Below are positions 58,373 through 64,000 of a stretch of 64,000 bases of DNA, piece after piece; position 1 is the first letter of the stretch, and each line of letters starts with the position of its first letter. The notes under the pieces were generated by a model. The model was given only the letters and a program-made list of their open reading frames with translations. It did not search any database and was not told the origin of the DNA. This DNA comes from Streptomyces sp. TG1A-60. GTDB taxonomy: Bacteria; Actinomycetota; Actinomycetes; Streptomycetales; Streptomycetaceae. Both the position numbers and the translations under genes were made by a program. The stretch is taken from contig NZ_CP147520.1 in assembly GCF_037201975.1 (NCBI RefSeq), positions 3,782,001 through 3,846,000 on the forward strand, read 5' to 3'.

Positions 58373-58412
58373 GATGTTGGTGATGTACATAGAAGAGTAT
58401 GTCACCAACATC
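58373..58412. promoter_or_regulatory. VapBC operator palindrome
   Basis: GATGTTGGTGA (58373-58383) and TCACCAACATC (58402-58412) are an exact 11-bp inverted repeat with an 18-base A/T-rich spacer, 17 bases upstream of vapB. The spacer is long enough to include the -10 region. No gene is seen in 58413-58626. Confidence 0.85.
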
Positions 58413-58626
58413 AACGTGCCACGGCGAGTGCCGGCCCTCGTCATTGACGAGTACGAAGTACGACGCCTCGTCGTTCTCGAACGGATTGGCCACGATGACA
58501 CCTCACAAGTACGTCTCGAACTGGTCCGCACGATGCTCGGGCGCTGCTCCATACGTTTTCTGCGGCACGACGCGCCGTGTGCTGCGGCACGGACCACGGT
58601 CCGGGTCGCAGTCGCGCGCTACCGGC

Positions 58627-58956
58627 TCACGGTCGCGATGAGCCGACGCACGATGGCGTGTCTGCCGGCATCGTGGGTGCGCAGGAACGCCCGGAGCCGC
58701 TCGGCGTGCCGACACTGCTGCACTGCAGGGGATGGACGACCGCGAAGTGGTCCTCCTCCTGGACGAAGGACAGTTCGCGGAGCATGAGGGTGGCCGGGTC
58801 GGTGACGGACTTCTCCATGCCGGCCAGGGCCTCGTCGGTGGTCATACCCTTCGGCATGACCAGTTCACCGGAGGCGGCCTTCGCGCTGCAGAAGCGGAAC
58901 AGCAGCCACACGGCCGCTGCGGCCAGCACGCCGAACTGCCAGCCGTGCCGCAGCAC
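58627..58956 (-). CDS. small one-helix membrane protein, unknown
   Basis: 109 residues from a GTG. A hydrophobic helix (GWQFGVLAAAAVWLLFRFC) is followed by a soluble part (GELVMPKGMTTDEALAGMEK, DPATLMLRELSFVQEEDHFA, VVHPLQCSS) and a low-complexity end. The middle reads like real protein; the first and last parts may not be native. It lies directly after the broken MFS gene and may be another relic of the same event. Confidence 0.35.
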   Translation of the reverse strand: MLRHGWQFGVLAAAAVWLLFRFCSAKAASGELVMPKGMTTDEALAGMEKSVTDPATLMLRELSFVQEEDHFAVVHPLQCSSVGTPSGSGRSCAPTMPADTPSCVGSSRP

Positions 58957-58959
58957 GAG

Positions 58960-59272
58960 GGCGCGTCGGCACGGCCGCGACGCCGAGCACGGAGCCGGTG
59001 GTCATCACGGCGCGTGGGCCGCGTTCGTCGAAGATGCGGCCGACGGGGATGCCGACGAGGGCGGAGACCAGGAGGGCTGCGGAGAAGGCGGTGGTCGTGG
59101 CGGTCGTGGACCAGCCGGTGGCGGCGGTGATCTGCGAGTTGAGGACGGGGAAGGCGTAGTAGACGATTCCCCAGCTGGTGACCTGGGTGGCGCACAGGGC
59201 GGGCAGCGCGGCGCGAGGCCGTGACCGGTCCCCCGCCCCGGTCACGGCCTCGCTGGTGTTGAGGTCGGTCAT
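58960..59272 (-). pseudogene. 5' fragment of an MFS transporter gene
   Basis: From MTDLNTSEAVTGAGDRSRP the frame gives the first three helices of an MFS carrier (LCATQVTSWGIVYYAFPVLN, TTAFSAALLVSALVGIPVGR, IFDERGPRAVMTTGSVLG), with the conserved loop between helices 2 and 3, then loses homology at about 58970. Full-length carriers have 12 helices. It starts 7 bases past the arsI stop, so it was once part of the arsenic operon. Confidence 0.6.
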
Positions 59273-59279
59273 CGGCGGA

Positions 59280-59747
59280 TCAGCAGCAGCCGCCCGCGGC
59301 GACCGGTTCCTTCGTGCCGGTGTCGGACTCTGCCGCACCGGTGCAGCAGGCGCTGCCCTGCTGCTTGGCCAGGGAGTCGGCGTCGGCCTTGACGACGTAC
59401 ACCTCCCAGGGTTCCTGGCCGGGGCCGTGGACCCAGACCTTGTTCTGGAGGGCGTAGCAACAGGTCGTGTCGTTCTCCACGTCGGTGGCCAGGCCTGCCT
59501 CGCCCAGGCGGGCGGTGGCGGCGTGGACGGCCTCGGTGCTGTCGACCTCGACGCCGAGGTGGTCCATGCGGGTCGCCTCGCCCGCAGCGCCCTCGATCAG
59601 GACGAGCTTGAGCGGGGGCTCGGCGATGGCGAAGTTGGCGTAACCGTCGCGGAGCTTGGCGGGCTCGGTACCGAAGAGCTTCGAGTAGAAGGCCACGGAT
59701 GCTTCGAGGTCGGGGACGCGGAGGGCGAGCTGTACACGGGATGTCAT
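59280..59747 (-). CDS. arsI: ArsI/CadI-type VOC protein (C-As lyase)
   Basis: 155 residues from the ATG giving MTSRVQLALRVPDLEASVA, with AAGGAGG upstream. The VOC fold has RMDHLGVEV (metal His), and the vicinal Cys96-Cys97 in NDTTCCYALQNKVWV, which in known ArsI enzymes hold the organoarsenical. The tail is Cys-rich (GSACCTGAAES, VAAGGCC). ArsI breaks the C-As bond of trivalent methyl- and aromatic arsenicals. It lies 28 bases after arsO in one operon. Confidence 0.8.
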   Translation of the reverse strand: MTSRVQLALRVPDLEASVAFYSKLFGTEPAKLRDGYANFAIAEPPLKLVLIEGAAGEATRMDHLGVEVDSTEAVHAATARLGEAGLATDVENDTTCCYALQNKVWVHGPGQEPWEVYVVKADADSLAKQQGSACCTGAAESDTGTKEPVAAGGCC

Positions 59748-59775
59748 GGCGAACCTCCTTGATGGGATGGGGAGT

Positions 59776-61155
59776 TCAGCAGCCGCCGGAGGCGGTGGCC
59801 GGGGCGCCGACGCCGATCTGGAGAGTGGAGGGTTCGGCGCAGCAACCGCCGCCGGACTGCTCGGCGTTCTCCGGCTCGTCGAAGAGGCCCGCTCCGCCGC
59901 ACACACCCGTCTCCGGGAGGGTGAGTTCGACGCGCTCGGCGGCCTCCCGGTCGCCCGCGAGCGCGGCGGCGATGGAGCGGACCTGCTCGTAGCCGGTCAT
60001 CGCGAGGAACGTGGGCGCGCGGCCGTAGGACTTCATGCCGGCCAGGTAGACGCCCTGCTCCGGGTGGGAGAGCTCGTTCACGCCGTGCGGGTAGACCGTG
60101 CCGCAGGAGTGGACGTTGGGGTCGATCAGCGGGGCGAGGGCGACCGGGGCCTGGAGGCGTTCGTCGAGGCCGAGGCGGAGTTCGGAGAGGAAGGACAGGT
60201 CGGGGCGGAAGCCGGTGAGGACGATGACCTCGTCGACCGGGTCGAGGCGGCGGCCGTCCTCGGCGACCAGGACGAGCCGGCCGCCGTCGCGTTCCACAGC
60301 CTGTGTACGGAAGCCCGTGGCGGCGCTTGCGTGGCCGGCTTCGACGGCGGCCCTGGCGCGCAGGCCCAGCGCGCCCCGGGCGGGAAGTTCGTCGGCCTCG
60401 CCGCCTCCGTACGTGGTCGCGCCGATGCCACGTCGCAGGATCCACACCGCATGGGTCCCGTCCTCCTCCCTGGCCAGTTCGGCGAGGTGGGCGAGGACGG
60501 TGAAGGCGGAGGCACCGGAGCCGATGACGGCGGTGCGCCTGCCCGCGTACCGGGCGCGTACGGCCGGGTCGCCCAGGTCGGGGACGCGGTGGGAGATGCG
60601 CTCGGCGGCGGTCTTCTCGCCGAGGGCGGGCAGGCCGTCGGCGCCCATCGGGCTGGGGGTCGACCAGGTGCCGGAGGCGTCGATGACCGCGCGGGCGGTG
60701 ATCCGCTCCTCGCGGCCGTCGGCGGACTCGGTGTGCACGGTGAAGGGCTGCTCGTCGCGGCCGGAGTCGACGACCCGGTCCCGGCCGGCGCGGGCGACAC
60801 CGGTCACCGTGGTGCCACAGCGGACCTTGTCGCCGAGGAGATCGGCGAGGGGCTGGAGGTAGCGCTCGGCCCAGTCGCCGCCGGTCGGGTAGGTGGTGGC
60901 GTCGGGGCGGACCCAGCCGGTCGGGGCGAGCAGCTTCTCGGCCGCCGGGTCGATGACCTCGCCCCAGGTCGAGAACAACCGGACGTGCGACCACTCGCGT
61001 ACGGCGCTGCCCGCGGCCGGGCCGGCCTCCAGGACCAGGGGCTCCAGACCACGCTCGACGAGACGGGCGGCGGCGGCCAGACCGATGGGGCCGGCACCGA
61101 TGACCACGACGGGCAGCTGGTCGGTGGTAGGCACGCTGTTGAGGGACGCAGCCAC
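59776..61155 (-). CDS. arsO: ArsO-type flavin monooxygenase
   Basis: 459 residues from the ATG giving MAASLNSVPTTDQLPVVVI. FAD-binding VVVIGAGPIGLAAAARL at about 17-33, REWSHVRLFSTWGEVIDP, a second dinucleotide fold RRTAVIGSGASAFTVLAHLA, and a C-terminal LTGFRPDLSFLSEL domain. The end is Cys-rich (ETGVCGGAGLFD, SGGGCCAEPS, ASGGC), perhaps for arsenical binding. ArsO genes occur in Streptomyces arsenic clusters and are thought to oxidise arsenicals with NADPH. First gene of the arsO-arsI operon. Confidence 0.8.
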   Translation of the reverse strand: MAASLNSVPTTDQLPVVVIGAGPIGLAAAARLVERGLEPLVLEAGPAAGSAVREWSHVRLFSTWGEVIDPAAEKLLAPTGWVRPDATTYPTGGDWAERYLQPLADLLGDKVRCGTTVTGVARAGRDRVVDSGRDEQPFTVHTESADGREERITARAVIDASGTWSTPSPMGADGLPALGEKTAAERISHRVPDLGDPAVRARYAGRRTAVIGSGASAFTVLAHLAELAREEDGTHAVWILRRGIGATTYGGGEADELPARGALGLRARAAVEAGHASAATGFRTQAVERDGGRLVLVAEDGRRLDPVDEVIVLTGFRPDLSFLSELRLGLDERLQAPVALAPLIDPNVHSCGTVYPHGVNELSHPEQGVYLAGMKSYGRAPTFLAMTGYEQVRSIAAALAGDREAAERVELTLPETGVCGGAGLFDEPENAEQSGGGCCAEPSTLQIGVGAPATASGGC

Positions 61156-61214
61156 GAGATCTCCCCTTTACTTCGACATTCGTCGATCTCTTACGTGTCC
61201 AGCATGGCACCTGA

Positions 61215-61246
61215 TTCGATAAACGTCAACATAGACATCCATCGAA
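61215..61246. promoter_or_regulatory. ArsR-type operator before arsO
   Basis: TTCGAT (61215-61220) and ATCGAA (61241-61246) are an exact inverted repeat surrounding CGTCAACATAGA. The same CAACATAGA core recurs in the arsR operator at 61557, so one regulator probably binds both. Confidence 0.65.
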
Positions 61247-61265
61247 ACCAAGGAGTCCGAGTCTT

Positions 61266-61526
61266 ATGGCGCACGCGGACGTCACAGTGGGCGGCGGCGG
61301 TCAGGCCGGACTGGCGGTGGCGCGCACCCTGCGCGAGCGGGGGCTTCAGCCCGTGCTCCTGGAGGCTTCCGAACGAGCGGCCGGCTCATGGCCGCGCTAC
61401 TACGACAGCCTCACCCTCCTCTCCCGTGCCGGATACAGCTCGCTCCCGTCGAACTCCCTGCGCGGAGTCGGCCGGGACGCCGCTCGCGCGGCCCGGCATC
61501 TCGCCGCGCACCTACGCCGGCACTGA
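61266..61526 (+). pseudogene. 5' fragment of a flavin monooxygenase
   Basis: MAHADVTVGGGGQAGLAVARTL is a flavin-binding start, followed by LEASERAAGSWPRYYDSLTL, LSRAGYSSLPS, as in ArsO-like monooxygenases. The frame then runs into unrelated residues (GVGRDAARAARHLAAHLRRH) and stops at 86 residues, a quarter of normal length. It diverges from arsO. Confidence 0.65.
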
Positions 61527-61556
61527 TCACTGCCCTTCGAAGCTCTGGGCCATCAG

Positions 61557-61588
61557 TTCGACATGTGTCAACATAGATGCATGTCGAA
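61557..61588. promoter_or_regulatory. autoregulatory operator overlapping the arsR start
   Basis: TTCGACATG (61557-61565) and CATGTCGAA (61580-61588) are an exact 9-bp inverted repeat around TGTCAACATAGATG. The right arm includes the ATG of arsR at 61581, so bound repressor would cover the start codon itself. Confidence 0.75.
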
Positions 61589-61949
61589 CATCAAGGCACT
61601 GCCGCTGCTGGAGCCCGACGCCCCGGAGTCCGTGGTGCCCTGCTGCCCGCCGCTGACCGAGCGTCCCTTCACCGCCGAGGAGGCCGAGCGGACCGCCCGG
61701 ATGTTCAAGGCGCTCGGCGACCCGGTCCGCCTGCGCCTCTTCTCGCTGGTCGCCTCGCACGAGGGTGGCGAGGCGTGCGTCTGCGACATCTCCGACGTGG
61801 GCGTCTCCCAGCCGACGGTGAGCCATCACCTGAAGAAGCTGAAGGAGGCCGGGCTGCTGACCTCCGAGCGGCGCGGCACCTGGGTGTACTACAAGGTCGA
61901 ACCCTCTGTGGTGGCCGGACTCGGCGGGATCCTCGGCAGCAAGGGCTGA
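61581..61949 (+). CDS. arsR: ArsR family arsenic-responsive repressor (1)
   Basis: 122 residues from [19 protein letters not shown]. The winged helix is [50 protein letters not shown]. Metal sensing is by ACVCDISD (Cys-x-Cys in the helix before recognition) and possibly VVPCCPP near the N-terminus. Binding of arsenite would release DNA. The operator overlaps its own start and a like site lies before arsO. Confidence 0.85.
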   Translation: MSNIKALPLLEPDAPESVVPCCPPLTERPFTAEEAERTARMFKALGDPVRLRLFSLVASHEGGEACVCDISDVGVSQPTVSHHLKKLKEAGLLTSERRGTWVYYKVEPSVVAGLGGILGSKG

Positions 61950-62109
61950 GGATCCCGTACCACCGAGGCCGTCACCGGCAGTGCGGCGGCGCATCCACCG
62001 AAGTTCGCCCGGATGTCACCCGCCCCCCGAGGTATCGGCAAGCATCCATGTCTTGTCCGGGGCGGGCGAGGCGAAGGGACTGCGGTGCAGCAGCGACGAC
62101 GCGGCAGGC

Positions 62110-62324
62110 GTACAGGCAGGACCGGCATGAGCCGTCCCGGAAGGGACGAGTACGCGGCCGGGGAGAACAGGCGCAGCGAGTCCCAGGCGTGCTGCCAGGC
62201 GCCGCCCGGCGTGGACTCGGCGTCCAGGTGGACGAAGTCCACGCCCAGGCGGCGCAGGTGGTAGCCGTTCGGCGAGCCCGGACTGGCCGCCGCCGATCAC
62301 CACGACGTCCGTCTGCTCGCTCAT
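62110..62324 (-). pseudogene. frameshifted 5' fragment of a second flavin monooxygenase
   Basis: [18 protein letters not shown] gives a flavin-binding start; a neighbouring frame then continues [50 protein letters not shown]. The frame change at about 62268 and the loss of all later sequence show a broken, truncated ArsO-like gene. Its ATG overlaps the preceding DUF2180 stop as ATGA. Confidence 0.65.
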
Positions 62325-62532
62325 CGCGCCCGAGCCACCGAGTCGGCCGCACACGTGAAGCAGCGCACGGTACGGGCCGGGGGCTCGTACGGGGCACTCA
62401 GCATCGATCCTCCCCGGAGACTGCGGACGTGACGCGGGCGTGGTTCTCGCAGACGCCGGCACCACACTCACGGCAGACACCCACGGCTTCGCTGCTCGCT
62501 TCCCGTGCACGGCGATCCAGGCAGTGCGTCAG
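62321..62532 (-). pseudogene. frameshifted DUF2180 gene
   Basis: The first frame reads LTHCLDRRAREASSEAVGVC, RECGAGVCENHARVTS and ends in GEDRC; another frame supplies SAPYEPPARTVRCFTCAADS, VARAR, the DUF2180 end. A frameshift at about 62400 splits them. The apparent start is CTG, where relatives have ATG overlapping the previous TGA. The Cys-His pairs look like a zinc site. Second gene behind acr3. Confidence 0.55.
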
Positions 62533-63635
62533 CGAGCGGCTCCCTCGGTCACCAGCTCGGACGAGCCGAACTTCTTGCGCCAGGCCAGCGACACGTACAC
62601 CAGCGCGACCAGGACCGGGACCTCGATCAGCGGGCCGACCACACCGGAGAGGGCCTGGCCGGAGGTGACGCCGAAGGTGGCGATGGCGACCGCGATGGCC
62701 AGTTCGAAGTTGTTGCCGGCGGCCGTGAAGGCGAGGGTCGCGGTGCGGTCGTAGGCGAGGCCGATGACCTTGCCGAGGGCGAAGGTGCCGAACCACATGA
62801 CCGCGAAGTACACGAGCAGCGGCAGCGCGATGCGGGCCACGTCCAGCGGCTGCGAGGTGATCGTCTTGCCCTGCAGGGCGAAGAGGATGACGATCGTGAA
62901 GAGCAGGCCGTACAGGGCCCACGGGCCGACCTTGGGAAGGAAGTCGGACTCGTACGTCTCGCGCCCCAGCTTCCTCTCGCCGATGCGGCGGGTCAGGAAG
63001 CCCGCCAACAGCGGGACGCCGAGGAAGATGACGACGTTGAGGGCGATCTTCCACATGGAGATGTCGAGGTGTTCACCGTCGCCGAGGCCCAGCCAGCCGG
63101 GCAGCAGGTCGAGGTAGAGCCAGCCGAGCAGGCCGAACGCCAGTACCTGGAAGACCGAGTTGAGGGCCACCAGGACGGCTGCCGCCTCGCGGTCGCCGCA
63201 GGCCAGGTCGTTCCAGATGATGACCATGGCGATACAGCGAGCGAGACCGACGATGATCAGGCCGGTGCGGTACTCGGGCAGGTCCGGCAGGAAGATCCAG
63301 GCCAGCGCGAACATGATGGCCGGGCCGACGATCCAGTTGATGACCAGCGAGGAGATCATGAGCGGCTTGTCGCCGGTGACGGCGTCGAGCTTGTCGTAGC
63401 GGACCTTGGCCAGGACCGGATACATCATGATCAGCAGGCCGACGGCGATCGGCAGGGAGATGCCGCCGATCTCGACCTTGGCCAGGGCGTCGTTCAGGCC
63501 GGGGATGGCGCGGCCGAGGCCGAGGCCGAGGGCCATGGCGATCAGGATCCACACCGCGAGGAAGCGGTCCAGCGTGGAGAGCTTCGCGACGACCGAGGAC
63601 TCCTCCACGGTCGCGGGTGTTTCGGTGCGGGTCAC
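62529..63635 (-). CDS. acr3: Acr3-type arsenite efflux transporter
   Basis: 368 residues from a GTG overlapping the arsR2 stop by 4 bases. Ten membrane helices of the BASS/ACR3 fold with family motifs: IGLMMYPVL-like PIAVGLLIMMYPVLAKVRY, VGLARCIAMVIIWNDLACG (the conserved Cys needed for As(III)), and AFTAAGNNFELAIAVAIATF with the conserved Glu. It exports arsenite using the proton gradient. Directly downstream of and co-regulated with arsR2. Confidence 0.9.
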   Translation of the reverse strand: MTRTETPATVEESSVVAKLSTLDRFLAVWILIAMALGLGLGRAIPGLNDALAKVEIGGISLPIAVGLLIMMYPVLAKVRYDKLDAVTGDKPLMISSLVINWIVGPAIMFALAWIFLPDLPEYRTGLIIVGLARCIAMVIIWNDLACGDREAAAVLVALNSVFQVLAFGLLGWLYLDLLPGWLGLGDGEHLDISMWKIALNVVIFLGVPLLAGFLTRRIGERKLGRETYESDFLPKVGPWALYGLLFTIVILFALQGKTITSQPLDVARIALPLLVYFAVMWFGTFALGKVIGLAYDRTATLAFTAAGNNFELAIAVAIATFGVTSGQALSGVVGPLIEVPVLVALVYVSLAWRKKFGSSELVTEGAAR

Positions 63636-63940
63636 GGGCAGGCCCTCTTGTTCTCGTTCGCGGTACGGGCGGACTCGGCCAGGTCGGCGAACTGGCCGGC
63701 GAGCTGGGCGATGACGTCCGGGAGCAGCTTGTAGTACGTGTACCGGCCGCAGGGCTCGGTCTCGACGACCCCGGCCTCGCGCAGCACTCTCAGGTGGTTG
63801 GAGAGGTTGGTCTGCTTGGCACCGGTCTCCTCCACCAGGTGGCTGGTGCACAGCGTCTCGCGGGCGAGCAGGGTCACGATTCGAAGCCTGAGCGGGTCGG
63901 CCAGAACCCGGATCAGATCAGTGTCGACTGACGTCATCAT
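63632..63940 (-). CDS. arsR: ArsR family repressor (2)
   Basis: 102 residues (MMTSVDTDLIRVLADPLRLR). Winged helix: RIVTLLARETLCTSHLVEE, GAKQTNLSNHLRVLREAGVV, CGRYTYYKLLPDVI. Cys residues in ETLCTSHLV and TEPCGRYTY, and a final RACP, could bind arsenite. Different from arsR1 in sequence and length, and closer to the type that regulates acr3. A short palindrome lies just upstream. Confidence 0.85.
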   Translation of the reverse strand: MMTSVDTDLIRVLADPLRLRIVTLLARETLCTSHLVEETGAKQTNLSNHLRVLREAGVVETEPCGRYTYYKLLPDVIAQLAGQFADLAESARTANENKRACP

Positions 63941-63943
63941 GGA

Positions 63944-63961
63944 CTGATACTCTCACATCAG
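63944..63961. promoter_or_regulatory. possible ArsR2 operator
   Basis: CTGAT (63944-63948) and ATCAG (63957-63961) are inverted with an 8-base spacer directly before the arsR2 start, the expected place for self-control. Confidence 0.45.
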
Positions 63962-64000
63962 TGGTAGCTGACACCACCGGGTACTGAAGTCATTCACACC

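Overview
The window is chromosomal DNA of a Streptomyces (or very close relative). It is very GC-rich throughout, starts are often GTG or TTG, many genes overlap by 4 bases (GTGA or ATGA), and the backbone (speE-like gene, dapC-type aminotransferase, clpB, hspR-dnaJ-grpE-dnaK, Fe-S oxidoreductase, dcd, tRNA-Gly) is in the order I recall for the heat-shock region of Streptomyces chromosomes. No CRISPR array, rRNA or replication origin was seen.

Layout. 0-5.2 kb: backbone genes on the minus strand (a CoxG-like tail-anchored protein, a membrane-bound spermidine-synthase-like protein, DUF2617, two Gly/Ser/Cys-tailed membrane peptides). 5.2-10.9 kb: an intact PLP aminotransferase (dapC-type, the gene known as the actinophage TG1 attachment locus), followed by three more copies of only its 3' third. 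The copies alternate with cargo: a YefM/YoeB toxin-antitoxin pair, a Uma2 protein, a second toxin-antitoxin-like pair and a degraded PemK/MazF toxin. All three partial copies begin at the same codon and share a related junction, so this looks like a stack of site-specific integrations that each brought a replacement 3' end. 11-14.3 kb: decayed material, a PIG-L deacetylase and a truncated ISL3 transposase.

14.3-30.6 kb: the heat-shock block. clpB is split by a one-base frameshift exactly where an internal GTG start with its own ribosome binding site lies. hspR-dnaJ-grpE-dnaK form one operon. HspR operator (HAIR) sequences lie before both clpB and dnaK, so HspR probably represses both. Between them lie a small secreted peptide with two DTSWP motifs, a ligand-less Rieske-like protein and three paralogous LuxR-type regulators (a possible peptide-linked regulatory locus), plus an orphan sugar-binding lipoprotein.

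30.8-45.3 kb: a degenerate MraY/WecA-like membrane protein, a large membrane Fe-S oxidoreductase, two FG-GAP secreted proteins, a YIP1 protein, a small accessory patch (serine-recombinase tail, YunG, an IstB-like protein lacking its P-loop, a PLD-like membrane protein), then a phosphoribosyltransferase-dcd operon and tRNA-Gly(CCC). 45.3-51.1 kb: an insertion-sequence graveyard behind the tRNA (VapC fragment, complete IS21, IS256 and IS701 fragments, and an XRE-like gene with an in-frame stop). 51.2-58.4 kb: an ABC exporter pair, a SnoaL-VOC fusion with a JAMM protease, a MarR regulator and a VapBC system with a perfect operator palindrome. 58.6-64 kb: an arsenic-resistance island (ArsI, ArsO, two ArsR, Acr3) containing several fragments of related flavoproteins and a damaged DUF2180 gene.
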